NCBI GenBank assembly: GCA_003049465.1
Contig: PYSS01000001.1
Location: forward strand, 1-64,000
DNA from: Magnaporthiopsis rhizophila
Lineage: Eukaryota > Ascomycota > Sordariomycetes > Magnaporthales > Magnaporthaceae
Reading direction: 5' to 3'
DNA length: 64,000 bases
Each line of letters starts with the position of its first letter. Position 1 is the stretch's first letter. The notes under the pieces were generated by a model. The model did not search any database and was not told where the DNA came from. It saw only the letters and a list, made by a program, of their open reading frames with translations. The position numbers were made by a program, and so were the translations under genes. Of this stretch, positions 22,047 through 34,785 are shown one piece after another.

Positions 22047-23030
22047 ATACCTTTTTATTTTGCTTGTAAGGCTGTTTGTTTTTTATTCTGCCAGATATTT
22101 CCAAAAAATTTCTTTTGTCGCACCGAATATATCCGTTTGGGGCGTATTTGGTGCAATATTTTAAAGGTTTTTTTTAACCAATTGCGGCAAATTGCCGAGC
22201 AATATTCCAAACTTAATGCTAAATTTGTAACGGCCGAAAGTTCCACTGGTAAGTTGAAAAATTAATGCGTACCGAAATGTTACAATCACAGGCTTTCTGC
22301 TCCTAGGGTAGGGCACCTAGGGGCGGTATTGAGCAGTACTGGTCTTGCAAGGTCGCCTTGCACGTAATCTGGGGTCTGGTAGGAACGTTATCTGTTATTG
22401 CTTGCCCAAAGGGATGCCTTGGAGCTAACTAGGTTGACTGATGCCGAGGCCTCAGTTAAAACTACCTCTAGACAGGACAGAAGTGTTCTCCTATATATTT
22501 GTGACCCCTCCGTGCCATGCCTGTGCTATATATGTTATGTTTATAACTAATATAGCCTGTGTTATGTGTGTTATATTTATAGCCAACATATCACCTTGAC
22601 TAGGTAAATGCCTGATCCTGTGACCCCTTTTTTCCCTGGCCTTAGTCATTTGGCCTTTGGCCTTCCTGACTGCGGGGTAAAGGCGTTCCGTTGGGGGTTA
22701 GCCCCAACCCTTCTGCCCCCTGCCAGTCGTGGTCGTAACACAAAAATAACCGTATTTAATAATTATATTTTAAAAAAGTTTATGGTTTAAAAAAAATAAT
22801 ACGTGCTATTCGTTACCGTATTGATTTTGTTAAAGAATTAAAATATATGGAGCGGGAAAAAGCCAAGTAGTTAATATCCCAGGCTATTTTGTAACCTAAA
22901 CCGATTTTTGCCAATATTTTTGCAAATTGGTCTATTTTGGATATTAATCCTGATCTGAGTGGGTTTGGCCAAATTAATCCTGATTTGGATTTGTTTGCCT
23001 TTTTTCCGCCAGATAAGCCTTTTTTAATAA
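22047..23030 (+). pseudogene. Antisense accessory ORF of E2, split by a solo LTR
   Basis: The N-terminal part from 22047 (ATA where E0 has ATG) reads IPFYFACKAVCFLFC, then EYIRLGRIWCNILK. This keeps the second, third and sixth Cys positions; the first and fifth are Tyr. The basic helix (LRQIAEQYSKLNAKF) is cut at 22278 by a solo LTR and continues after 22745 with KELKYMEREKAK and the tail INPDLDLFAFFPPDKPF, in a shifted frame. Position and orientation equal those of the other copies. Confidence 0.7.
22278..22740 (-). mobile_element. Family-A solo LTR inside E2, TSD CGAAA/CAAAA
   Basis: This 463-bp unit runs from TGTTACAATCAC to CGTGGTCGTAACA. The flanks CGAAA (22273-22277) and CAAAA (22741-22745) are a 5-bp duplication with one G-to-A change. 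It is less mutated than E2 itself and so probably younger. Confidence 0.88.
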
Positions 23031-23094
23031 AATGCTGTATTTTTAACAAAATTGCACATTTTCGGGTTTTGGCTAACTTTTTTATAACCTTTTT

Positions 23095-26000
23095 TGCCGA
23101 TATTTTTGTAAAATTTTTTGGCAATTATTAAAATTTGTTTTTTTTCTATATATTATATTTGTGGCCCTATCCTGCTTATTTAACCAAATATTATTATTTG
23201 CGGTAATATATTTTTTTATTAAGGATTTTTTTGATTTCTCATTTCTAATTTGGATCGATTTCTATTAATTTTGTGCTTTCCGAACTAGCCAGTACTAATT
23301 TTAGCAAAAAAATATAAAAAATGGGATAAATTTTTATAATTAGTAATAATTAAAGTTCGTAATTTATTACCGAAATTATTTTTTTAATTTTAAATAATCC
23401 GAATTTTTTGTGATCTAGTTTATTATTTGGCCGTTTGATTTTAATATTATAGTATAAAAAATATATATTATTCCTTTTTTTAAAAATTGGTTTTTCGAGC
23501 TTTTTTTTATTTGCCAGGGTCGATATATATTTCCGAAATTTTTCGAGCTTTTTTTACAAATATTTATATACTTTGATTATTTTAATAACCTATATTTCTG
23601 CTATTGAAGCACTTTTTTCTGCTTTAAATTTTTTATATACCGTTGGTATAAATTTATAATTTGCAAAAAACAGGGTGATATTTATATTTTTGTATATCGA
23701 ATTATTATAAACAAATTAAGTTATAAAAATAATTATACCTAATTAATTTATTTATAATTAATATAATAGTATAAATATTGCTTTATAATCTGATTTATTC
23801 GCTCTGTTTCTTTCCATTTTGGGATAATAAGGTGTTAATAATGTATATTTTACTCCAAATCTGGCCATTAATGCCCTTTAGAATTTGCTTATAAATAGTT
23901 TATTTCGATCCGTGATCAATTTATCGGGCATTCTGTATTTTAAAATCACGTTCCGGATAAAAACATATATTAGTTTTATAATATTGCTACTTTTTTTATA
24001 CAATAAAAATAATGTATATTTTATAAATTTATCGATTATTACTAAAATATTATCGTATTGGACATTTATTAGGGGTTGTTTCGATTTAAAAAAGTTAATT
24101 ATAAAATTTATCGTAATTTTTTGCTATACCTTATTAGGTGCCAGTAAAAGCTGGAGCAATTTATAAGGTTTATGCTTGTTAGCTTTATTTTTAGTGCAGC
24201 TTTTGCAATTTTTTATTACTTTTTGAATTATAGCTCGGGTTTTTGTAAATCTGTGGTGCTGTTGCAGCCTTTTCCAGATTTTGGTTATCTTTTCATGGCC
24301 ATAAACTAATTAATTATAAATTTGCTGGATTTTTTCAGGGATCCATCCTTTTTAAGGTACAATTTTTATTAGTATATATTATATTGGTATTAAGGATCTG
24401 TCTGGTTTTTGTGCTAGAACTGTATATGCTTCTGGTAGCGCTTTATTTTTATAATCTGGTTTCCGGCTTAAAGTATTCGCCTTTCCGTTTTTCTAGCCCT
24501 TTTTATATTTAATCCGAAAATTATAAATTTATTTAAAATTTGGCAAATAATAAAATATGCAAGGTTTTTATAATTTGTATAAATTATAACCTAATAATTT
24601 GCCTGGTACAGGTATATTTTTTATTTTTCCAATATTTAAATAATGGTTATAAACTTTTTATTATAGATTAGGTAATTTAATTCCGGTCCGTTCAGTTTAT
24701 GTAATAAAAAAGCGAAAAAGTGCAGCTTTTTATTATCGTTTTATTAGTTAACTTGGGCTTTAATTGCAAAATCCAACGTATCGGTTTTAATTTTAAAAGG
24801 TTTGTTTGGGTTTGGTAAAGTTAGTATTAATTTTTATATTATAATTTCTTTTAACCGATTAAAAGCTTTTTATTTTTATATTCCCCAATAAAACTGGTGG
24901 TTATTTTTTGTAAAATTTGTAAATAGGAGTATTATTTTATTAAAATTTCGGATAAACCATTAATAAAAGTTCAGAAAATCCAAAAACCTTATACTTTTTT
25001 AATATTAATTAATCTGGATTATTTTTTTATAATCTGTACTTTTTTAGGTTTTATCCGTATTTAATCCGGTATAATTATATATTTTAGAAAAATAACTTTC
25101 GGTATATGCTATACGCATTTTTCGGGCTTAATTAAAAGCTTTGTATTTTGTAACTTTTGCAAAACCTTATACATATTTCTTTATATTCCTTTAACATTTT
25201 TAACGAAATCAAAATATTATCCAAATAAATAAATGCAAAAATATCCAAATATTTCCGCAATATATAATTAATTATCCGTTAAAATGTGGCTAATATATTA
25301 ATAAATCCAAAAATTATTACCAGTAATTCATATATCTTTAGCCGGGTTTGGAAAGCAATTTTCCACTTATTTTTTTTAATTTTTAATAGGCTGTATATTT
25401 TGCATAAATTTAAGGCCGTAAACCATTTGGCTTTGCCGAGCTTATTTTGTAATTTGTTAATCAAAAGCAAAAAATACCGATCTTTTATTATAATTTTATT
25501 TAACGGACAATAATTAATATATATCCATTCCTTTTTTTTGGGGATAAATAATATCCTATATCCCATAAGAAAATCCGATAATCGGATAATACTTTGTTTC
25601 AGGTTTTTCGCAAATTATTTTTGCAATAATTTTTACTGTTTGGGGTTTAACCGGTACAATTTCTGGTAGCTAAATTATATCCCTGGTTTAAGCTTAATTT
25701 TATAATTAAACGGTTTGTGCTTTGAAAGTTTTATTTTCAGGTTTTTCTGGAATAACCTTTAATATTTATGGTATTTTTTAAAAATATTTTTCAAATATTA
25801 GCATATTTGCCCGTTAAACGGATTATAGCCTTGGTTGCGATTTTTTACTGCCCCTATTTTTTAATGGTTAATTTTAGTTATATTTCCTTTTAGATTATAA
25901 TTTTGGTTATAATTTCCCTTATAGCCTGTTTTTTATTTGTGGGATTTTTTGCTGTTAAGGCCGATATTGCCTGATAAGTGCAAATTTATTGGTGCAATTT

Positions 26001-28439
26001 GCTAGGATTAATTGCCAAATTCTGCTATTATTATAGCAATCCTATCCGGCTTTTCCTTTTTATTATTTATGGCCCGTGGCTATTGGGCGTTTCCAGGCGC
26101 CAATAATGTCTTTCTTTAATGGATTTTTTTTAAAATCCAATTTATTAAAGGATTATACTTTTTGAACCAGGAGAAATCCAAAATTAGATTTTTTCCTTTT
26201 GTATTTATAATATCCAGGGTAACCTTGCAAATTTTCCTTAATATCTTAAACCTGAATCGATTTGTTTTTAAATCGATTATTTTACTATTATAAATAATAG
26301 GTTTTTTTTTCACAGTTTCAAAGTTATATAGCTATTATTTCTAATATATTGGTATATTATACTTTGTTACCGTTCCTAATGCAATACAATTCCTGTTAAA
26401 TCCGCAATTAATTATTATTACCAATTGTTATTTTTGCTATATAACCACCTTTTTAATATAAAATAAATAATTTGTTATGGTTTTCGCTAAAATCCTTTTG
26501 GTTTGTTTTTTTTGTTGATACCGGGCATTTTTTCCGGTCGAACACCCTAATTTTTTGGCTTGTGCTGGTGGTTAGAAAGGAGGTATCCGGCCTATTAATC
26601 CCTAACCTTCCTTTATATATAACGCTTGCATTTGATTTTTTTATAAGCATAGTATAAAATTAACGTTGCCATACATGCCAGAAAATATTTATATACTGGG
26701 GTAAATACCGCTGTTTTTTCGGCATAATTGCGCAATACAATTTACCATTTGGGCAATTGCCACCTTGGCTTTGGTAAGCTTTAGGGCTTTTTGTTACCTT
26801 TTTTGAAAAATTAATTATTTTTTAACTTTTTGGCTAAACAGTTATTGCAGTTATTATAAAAGCATTTTGCCCAAAAAATGCCTTTATAATCTGGGCTATT
26901 CACCGCTATATTTTTGTAATTTTTTTAACCAAATGGATTTAGTGGTATAAAAATGCATTATCTTCCCAATACTTTGCTTAATGCATATTTTTTTTTATAA
27001 TAAATAACGGTTTGGTTATTTCGGCCCCAATCCAGGCGTTATTTATTATTTTTTATTATAGGTACCTTTCGGTATAGCTTGTAATTTTCTGGCTTTTTTG
27101 AACTGCTAAGTCAATTTTTAAATAATAAATAGGCCGGCACCTTATAAATATAGGTGTAAATCCTTTAATTAAAAGCTTTGTTTTAATCCGCAAGTATTAT
27201 ATATATTTCCACCAAGCTTATTATAATAATAAACCGCTTTTTAGTTTTGTTAGGGCCCGTTTTTGCGGTTTTCCAAAATTTGCCAAGTTTAATATCCTTT
27301 TTTGACCTTTTGGTCAAATATATTTGTCCCAAAAGTTCCTGGTCCATTTTGGCGTTGGTACCGAAATTTTTTTCCTCGTTTTTAACAGAGGTTTCCGATA
27401 TTCCTTTTTAAATTGCCAGTTTTCTAAATATTAATAAGGTTTGCTAAAATGCATTCCGTTTTTTTCTTAAAATTTTGGTTATATTTTTTTTAGATTTATT
27501 AATCGGTTTTAATGCTTTTTGCTCTGCCAATTCCTTAAATTTTGATATTATACATACCCCATTTAATTATTGCAAGCTATTTAAGCTTTTATTTTCTGAT
27601 TTCCCCGGGTTCCATTATTTTTTCGCCCTCGGTTTTGTTATAAGCAAATTGCAACCAGTCGATCTGGCGTATAACGGCCACCTTTTGCTAAAAATAGCAG
27701 CCGGATCCGTTTTTATCTAATTTATAAATAAAATAATCATTATTAAAATAGTAGCACTAGCTAAATAAAACTTCCAAATATAAGGGTTTTTTTTCCTGGT
27801 TTATTTATCGAATAATTGCAACCTGTTGCTATTTCCAGGAATAATCCTTTTTAATATATTCTAATTGCTTATATTTAAAATAATTTCTATTTTTAGCATT
27901 CTGCTGTTTGATATATTTCTTGTTTTTTTATTATTAAAAGTGCATAACCCTTATAAATTTATAAATTTTAAATGTATTTTATATGCAATAAATTATTATT
28001 ATTTGGCTTTTTTCTGGTTTGTTTTGTTATTTTATCGTATTAGCTAAAAGTGCTAAACCTTTTTTTCCAAGCATTATTTATAGCAGCTTATTGCTGATAT
28101 AAATGCTTTTAATACCAAAATTAATAAAAATCTTAAGCGTATTTTTTTGGCCAATTTATCGTTTATATTATTCCTTAATTTTTGATAAACTTAAAACATT
28201 TTAGTATTTTTTGTCCAATTAAATTTATTAGCAGATTGCTGAAATTTAGCGGTATAAATAAATATTGGTTTTTTTAACGCAGCTAAAGCAGCTTTTTCTG
28301 GCTATTTGCTTTTCGTTTTCCTGCCCAAATACTTTAGTAATTTTCTCGCCAAACTTATCGAAATTCGCAAATATTAATCTCATAAATTCGTTTAACTTAT
28401 TTTTTTTTTTAAAATAATCAATCTATACAGGCTTAAACT
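23095..28439 (-). pseudogene. E2 gag-pol, truncated at the gag side
   Basis: Read right to left. Gag from 28439 to about 27860 starts within the capsid domain. The middle region lies at about 26450-27720. Protease at about 25990-26310 has NLILDFSWFKKYNPLINWI. RT at about 25000-25566 has YINYCPLNKIIIKDRYFLL, KLGKAKWFTALNLCKIYSLL and FGFINILATF. Integrase lies at about 23800-24500 and the chromodomain at about 23095-23280. KAKWFTALNL retains the Trp that is a stop in E1. Not expressible. Confidence 0.82.
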
Positions 28440-29076
28440 TGTCACGTTACAATCCCTTATATAAGGACCAAACACATCATAGCCCTTAAATATAACAATA
28501 TTCCCTTTTGCTTTGGTATAACGGGTATTACCTTGGTCTAATCCCGTAACAGTTTGTTATATTTAATTTTGGATTACTCGAGTTTAATTCCCCGCACGGT
28601 TGCGCGCATAAGTTTTTGTTCGTAACGTGGCATTTGGGTGGCGCAATATGCACGGAACACTACCTGTGGCGCTTTTTCTGCCAAAAGGCAGGGGGCAATT
28701 GGTTTCAGCAATTCAAAAAACCGACCGAAGCTTTTTAGGAAAGCTTATTAAACGATTGGACCCTGTAACACGTATATTCCGATGCACAGGGCGCTAGCAC
28801 TTTATTTATGCAGCACCAGCGCTAATATTTTGCAGTGCCAGTATTTTGTTTATATAACGTTAGCATTGCTTATGCAACGCTTTCAAAACCAAACCTTGTG
28901 CGACAATTGACCTTAATTGTGCATTTGTGCAATTGAGAATAATTGCAGCATAAGGGTGAAATATTGTCACGGCATAATCCCTTATATAAGGACCAAGCAT
29001 ATTATAGCCTTTGGATATAACAATGTTCCTTTTTGCTTTGGTGTAACGGGTATTACCTTGGTTTAGTCCCGTGACA
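28440..29076 (+). mobile_element. Family-D element with 112-bp terminal direct repeats, TRIM-like or chimeric
   Basis: Terminal repeats at 28440-28551 and 28965-29076 are both exactly 112 bp, start TGTCACG and end CGTAACA or CGTGACA, and contain TTATATAAGG. They differ at about 14 sites, almost all transitions. The 413-bp interior has no coding frame. Flanks do not match (AAACT left, GTTTT right): the left flank is E2 gag and the right flank is chromovirus C integrase. It may be a terminal-repeat miniature or the product of recombination between two D copies. Confidence 0.75.
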
Positions 29077-29368
29077 GTTTTTTTTGCGCAAATATATTAT
29101 TTATACAGCATACCCGATATAATTGTTTCCGATAAGGGCCGGCAATTTATTTTAACCTTTTGGAAAAAGTTAAATCGAAGGATAAGGGTAATGTTTAAAT
29201 ATTTGTTGATATTCCACCCAAAATCCGACAGCTAAATAAAAATCCTAAATATTTATATAAAATAATACTTTTAAATGTTTGCTTTTTTTATCAGAATAAT
29301 TAGGCAAACTAGTTATTATTAGCGGAATTTATTAATAATAACCATATATCGGAAATAATTGGTATATT
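29077..29368 (+). pseudogene. Chromovirus C integrase, left part
   Basis: Plus-strand translation gives IPDIIVSDKGRQFILTFWKK and IFHPKSDS, the D-and-E core of a Ty3/gypsy integrase, and runs up to the family-B LTR at 29369. It continues at 35005 as ...GIFLFFANYGWN across the insertion. Its DKGRQF motif differs from the family-A DRNKLF, so it is another family. Everything upstream is missing at the family-D boundary. Confidence 0.8.
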
Positions 29369-29453
29369 TATTAGCAGGAGAGGTTTTCTCCTGTTCAGTC
29401 GGCTCGGAGATCTCCAAAAGGGGTGAACAACGATCTTTATAATCTGGGAAAGT

Positions 29454-29595
29454 TGATGGAGGTGCGCAACAACTGGCACCCAAAATAATTAGTATCTATT
29501 ATGCTACTCTACTTAATCGCAAGCCAGGGCCAGTGCAAAACCTAAAGCTATAGGGCACTAATTGCCACCCACGTAACTCCAGGCCACCTTTAACA
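29454..29595 (-). repeat. 3' LTR of copia element H
   Basis: On the plus strand it begins TGATGGAGGTGCGC and ends CCACCTTTAACA. It is GC-rich although the internal region is AT-rich. The partner is at 34644-34785. Confidence 0.9.
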
Positions 29596-29689
29596 CCCCC
29601 CCGTAAGCCATGCAACGGCCCTAAAAACATCACAAGCCCGCAACTACATAATAACCGTCCAAATCCGTAGTGTTTCCTGTAAGCCGTCT

Positions 29690-32600
29690 ACTGCAGCATC
29701 TGCTGCATTCCCAGCTGGACAACAAACTTCGCCTATCCTTCCGCCGTCAGGCCCTTCGTAAAACCGTCCGCCTTCATATTAGCCGTGCCAACAAGCTTAA
29801 AGGTAAAAAATTAACGCTTTATAATATCGATCACCCATCTGTAACGGAGATCAATTATGCAGGTGCGGGCTAATTTTAACAGGTTTAATATTATTGCCTG
29901 GGCATTGGCGCTGTTCGTATGCACCACAAGTATTTTTTGCTAAAAATATCCAGTTTTTTTCAGAATACTTTTGATCCAAAATAAAGCCTGGTTTGTTGGT
30001 AAAAAATTAACAAATTTTGCCTCCGTTATTAATATTATTATAAAAGTTTGCCTTTTTAATTGCTAATAAATAGGACCACCCGCTAGTATAACGATTATAC
30101 CGCTTATAAATGCCCTTATACAAAAACAATTGGCGAACGAGGCATTTTTATAGGCCTTTAAACCCATTATTTTAGCGCTATAGGTAGGACCGCCACAAAT
30201 AAGCGCAAATTTTTTGGTGCCGATAATATAGCGCTAAAAATACTTTAATAATGCCAAATGCTTATTACCGGGATTAGCGTGAATTTTTTGCAACCTTCTT
30301 ACGGTATATATAATATTAGGGCAAATAATACTAGCTAAATAACCAATATTTGCTATTTCCAACTGGTAGCACAGAACCTTTTTGTGCAGGAAAAGGTTCC
30401 AGATAATTGGTATTATAAATCCAAAAAGCTAGGGCATTTTTATTATTTTCAGATCCTTTTATCCATATATAATAATAATCTTATTAATATAATTGCATTG
30501 GTAAAAGTTTATAATCCTCCGCTAATTATCCTTTACAATTTATATACCGAGGAACATTTTTGTATCACCCAGGGCGGTTATTTCGAATCGGTTACCCATT
30601 TCGGTAATAATAACTTTAATTTTTGTAACCGTACGGGCGGCAATCTGGAAATTATCCATATAAAATAATAATATGGCGCCCGTTTCCTTTTTGTAATAAA
30701 GGCAAACGTTTTGGTAAATTGGCCTAAAATTAAATGTTTCGAGCTCCGGAATAATTGTTTAATACCACCACAAAAGCGATTTGCAAAAGCTGTAAAATGT
30801 TTTTTTTAAACGGTAATAATAACCTTTTTGCCTAACCGGAATGCCCTAAAATTGCTGTACATATACCATAATATTATTAGGTACGATAATATCGAAATAA
30901 GCGGTTATAAAATCGAACTAGCAGCATTTAAAATTATTAATAGCTATAAATATAAAAAATACCTTTATAAATATTATATGGGTAATTGCCGCATATATTA
31001 CAGCCTTATTTTTATCCGAAATATTATTATAATTATTGCAAATAATCCAGCGCATTTTGATTTTTTTAAAAATGCTATCAGGTATTAGCTTAAACATATA
31101 TACCTATTTGCCCGGCAATATTTTAGCACCTGGAGGCAATTTTTTTATTATTTATATGCCTTTTTCAAACAGTATATCAATTTGCTTTTATATTACCGGT
31201 TTATAATATTATTTGTATTTGGCCTTATATTTTACCGCATTATAATAATAAATTAAAATATACAGTGTTTTTGGCGCTATAATAATACCAAAAAGCATAA
31301 GGTTGGGAATTTCGGGATTGCTAATTTTTTGGGGCAAAACGATATTATTATCCGGGTATATAATATTAATAAATGCAAAGCCCGTTTTTCGGGCAATTTT
31401 TTGGCAACTTTAATATTTGTATTAAGGCTATAAAAACTTTTATTATTTTCGGCCCTTTCAGGGTTATCCGGATCCTTTTTTGCCATTTTTTTAATATTTT
31501 TGGGCTTAAAATAAACCATTATAAATATTTTTACGGGCTTCCTTTTTTGCAAATTTTTAGTGTCAGGATACCTTTATAATGCTTAAGGCCCGTTAAGTGC
31601 TTTTTTAATTACCGGTTATTTGGTAGGGGCAGCGGCCATTTCCTGCAGATCCTTTTTTTGGGCGTTACGGGCACCGTAGCCCTTTTATTGCCGTGCTCGG
31701 GAGTTTTTTCGGGTGTTAGTATGCCCGGGCCGGCAAATTTTTCGGGCTTTACAGCGGGAGGCTTTTTATTTTTTGCTTCGGTTTCCCCGGTTTTTTTTAT
31801 AAGCGATAAATTGTTATTGCCTCCAAAATTGGTAATATTGCTAATTATTCTAATATTATTATTATTATTATTATTATTAAAATTAGCAATTGGGCTAATA
31901 TTATAAATCCAAATGCCTATTATAAAATAAAGGTTTTTGATAACGGCCTTATTAATTTTATCAGTAATAATTGCTTTTTTAACAGAATTATAGGGCAATT
32001 TCCGGCATTTATCGGTACCCTTATTAATCCGTGCATTACGGTAATAAAAAATTTTATCAGTATTATTCGGCTTTACCAGTAAAATTTTGTTATAAAGGTT
32101 TTCCCAGCCCATAAGCCGGCCTTTTGTTGCTCTGGGGGCCATTTTATCGGTTTTGGCCTGTTTGCCGTTTTTGATCAGCACCCAAACAATTGCGCCCCAG
32201 ATACGAAAAATACGGATTAATAATTGGTGATACTTTTTATCAAAACCGATTGCTTTTGCCCATACCTTATACAGGCTTTTTTTACCGCTAAATATTATAT
32301 TTAAAATATAATTCAGCACCCTTTTTGTTATTTGCAAGGCATATACCCAATATTTTTTGTGCAAACCGTTAATATTAATCCCGGTACAAACCGCATTAAG
32401 TATAATGTGGTTAGCACGCTTAACAATACCGTTTATCTCCGGGCATCGCACCGGGCTAATTTTGCAAGCCTTGCCTCGAATAGTACAATAAACCTTCAGC
32501 TTTTCTGGATTAAATTCCGTGCTATTATCCGTATAAATTATTTATATTTTAATATTTAACTAAAGCTTAATATAATTAATCCAATTACAAACTTTTATAA

Positions 32601-34600
32601 AAATTTCTGTACTGGTTTTATTAATTGCAAAAATTACCATTAAAAATAATTGCTTTATTAATAATATGGATGGTATAATTATATCCGCCGTACAAAATAA
32701 GCAAAATAATTAGTATATTTATATAAATATAACTTAAAAGGCGGGTAATACAGCAAAAATAATAATTATTAATAATTTGGGTTGCTTTGTTTTTCAAACA
32801 ATTGTTACAGGTATATTTCGATATTTTGAGGTAATTAATTTTAATATTTGCAGCACGGCAGGCCGTTATTATTGTTTTTTTATTAATATATATCAGGTAC
32901 CGATATATTATTATATAAAGTACCAAGTATTTTATTATGGCCAGTGTATCAGCTTTTATCGGTCGGTTTTTTTCGTCAAATGCATTGCCCAAAATTATAA
33001 AGCCCGGGAATATGCTTGCAGGTACGTTAATATTAACAATTAGTATATTATTATTAATTTGATAGCTGCCTAACCATTTACTGTTAGGCATTATAAAATA
33101 ATCGATTTAATTATCCTTTAAACCTGTTTTATATATCCTGCCGAAACTGAAAAGGTTAAAGGAAAATTTAGGCATAAAAATTGCTTATAGGGTAATTATA
33201 ATAATACCTGCCTTATTATGCCAATATATTTCGACGGTGCCTTTTTTAGCAAAAATTTGGGCGCTACCGTTAACCATAATAATATTATAAAAGAATTTGC
33301 GCTTTTTTAACAAAATAAATTATTTGTAATTGTTAAAATAATGCTTAAACAAACCAAAATCGATTATTATAATATTATAAGCATTATTAATATTGCCTAA
33401 AACGGTATTAGTTATAATATACTGGCTGGTATTGCCCTAATTAACTGGTATATTACCAGTATAATTAGCAACCTTTGGGTTGGTTATAATTTTGTTAATT
33501 ATTTTATTGCTTTGCTAAAAGCGCCGCTCCGGATATTTGGCTTTTTAGGCTTTTTTAAGCTCAGGGTGCAAAAGTTAGCAATTATTATTGCCGCCCTTAT
33601 AATATTTACCACATTTATCGTGGTGAGGGGCACGCAAAACAATAATGCAACCCTTTTTATTATAAAACTTTAATTTTTCCTTTATTTTTTAAAATCCCTC
33701 CGGCTTTTTATTAGTATTAGCCATGGCCCTTAACTCCGAGGCTTTTATAACCGCCGTATTTTTGAGCATTTTCGAAATAAAATTAGCAAAAATGCGGCGC
33801 TTGCCTTTATAACTCCCCAAAATTATAGCCACCGCAAAAGGGTAAATGGCGCTAAGCCCGTTAATAAAACTTCTTATAAATATTCGATCCAAAATATTAA
33901 TATTAGCCTGATTCAGGGCCTATTTTACTTATAACCAACAGTTCGTATACTTTTTAATATTACCGTTAAACTTTTCCATCAAAATTGTATAATATTTATT
34001 AATCAGGGCATTAAAACGGCCATTAGCAATAACTTCGATAATGCTAATTACCTTGTTCCAAAAAACTTTTGGGTTTTAATTCTCGTTATTTTTGGGGCAG
34101 TTCTAGCCGGCTTTTTCCAGGTTCGTGGTTATTTTTTCGATATTATTACGGATATAGTACCATATTAATATCCTCCTAAAAGCCTATAACTGTACGGTTT
34201 TGTTATTTTCCGCTTTAACCGGTTTGGCCGGAGGATTAGCAGATATAAAAAAAATATTGCGGGAAACGGTTAAATGCACCCGGATAGTATGCTTTTATAT
34301 TTCCATGTTAAAAAGCCCTAACAGGTCCGGAACTTTAACTGCAATTTTGCAGTATTCCGCCATCTCGGCGGCTTTATTAGCTTTTTTAACGCATACAAAA
34401 GCGTTGGATTGCAAAAAAAAAGTGCTTTTAGACGCTAACAGGGTTATTATTATTGCTTTGTTATGGTTGCTGATCGGCGCCGAACGCGGCCTTATTAATT
34501 ATCGTTTTAACGGTTTTCTGATTGCTGCGCCTCGCCCGTGATTCACGGCAAAAAAATGCAAATAACGGTAAACAATTTGTGCACTGTTAATTTTTCCAAA
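29690..34600 (-). pseudogene. H gag-pol (Ty1/copia order: gag, protease, integrase, RT, RNase H)
   Basis: Read right to left. Gag lies at about 33560-34600, with a degenerate zinc knuckle near 33600-33640. A GAG-pre-integrase segment at 32621-33330 has KGTVEIYWHNKAGI and, further on, CNNCLKNKA. Integrase C-terminal sequence at 31609-32451 is open for 280 codons: EINGIVKRANHIILNAV, YALQITKRVLNYIL, KATKGRL-like LMGWENLYNKI, then a poly-Asn run coded by the ATT array near 31850-31875. RT lies at about 30700-31600. RNase H ends at about 29690 with FKLVGTANMKADGFTKGL, typical of the copia C-terminus. Integrase before RT fixes the superfamily. Stops make it inactive. Confidence 0.85.
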
Positions 34601-34643
34601 TCAGGCAAAAATATCGTCAACGGCAGCGCAAAGGCTTATAACC

Positions 34644-34785
34644 TGATGAAAGTGCGCAACGATTAGCACCCAAAATGATTGGTATCTGTTGTGCTACTTT
34701 ATTTGATCGCAGGCCAGGGCCGGTGCAAAGCCTAAAGCTATAAAGCACTAATTGCCACCCACGTAATTCCAGGCCACCTCTGATA
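34644..34785 (-). repeat. 5' LTR of copia element H
   Basis: On the plus strand it begins TGATGAAAGTGCGC and ends CCTCTGATA. It pairs with 29454-29595; differences are mostly transitions. Confidence 0.9.

Larger units (their letters stand above)
21365..28439 (-). mobile_element. Chromovirus E2 (family A), 5' end missing
   Basis: Its 3' LTR is 21365-21848 and its internal sequence runs to 28439, where it stops inside gag at a family-D LTR. The 5' LTR and the start of gag are absent. It inserted into the E0 middle region; the left flank is CTATT, but its partner is not in the window. A solo LTR of its own family sits in its antisense ORF. Confidence 0.85.
29454..34785 (-). mobile_element. Full-length Ty1/copia element H, 142-bp LTRs, TSD AAAGT
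   Basis: LTRs lie at 29454-29595 and 34644-34785, both 142 bp. The 5-bp duplication AAAGT (29449-29453, 34786-34790) is perfect. The coding strand is minus, so the 5' LTR is on the right. Next to the 3' LTR is a run of seven C at 29596-29602 (G7 on the coding strand), a polypurine tract. Total length is 5332 bp. Confidence 0.93.

Noticed and set aside
28440..28551. Reading the two 112-bp repeats as two independent solo LTRs
   Set aside because: Equal length, same orientation and neither having its own 5-bp duplication make a single or recombined element more likely, though independent insertion is not excluded.
29670..29873. Plus-strand frame rich in Arg and Leu next to the copia LTR
   Set aside because: The minus strand here encodes the copia RNase H C-terminus (KADGFTKGL), so the plus-strand frame is its shadow.
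31850..31875. ATT microsatellite in the copia element as an independent feature
   Set aside because: It encodes the poly-Asn run in the open part of copia integrase and belongs to that frame.
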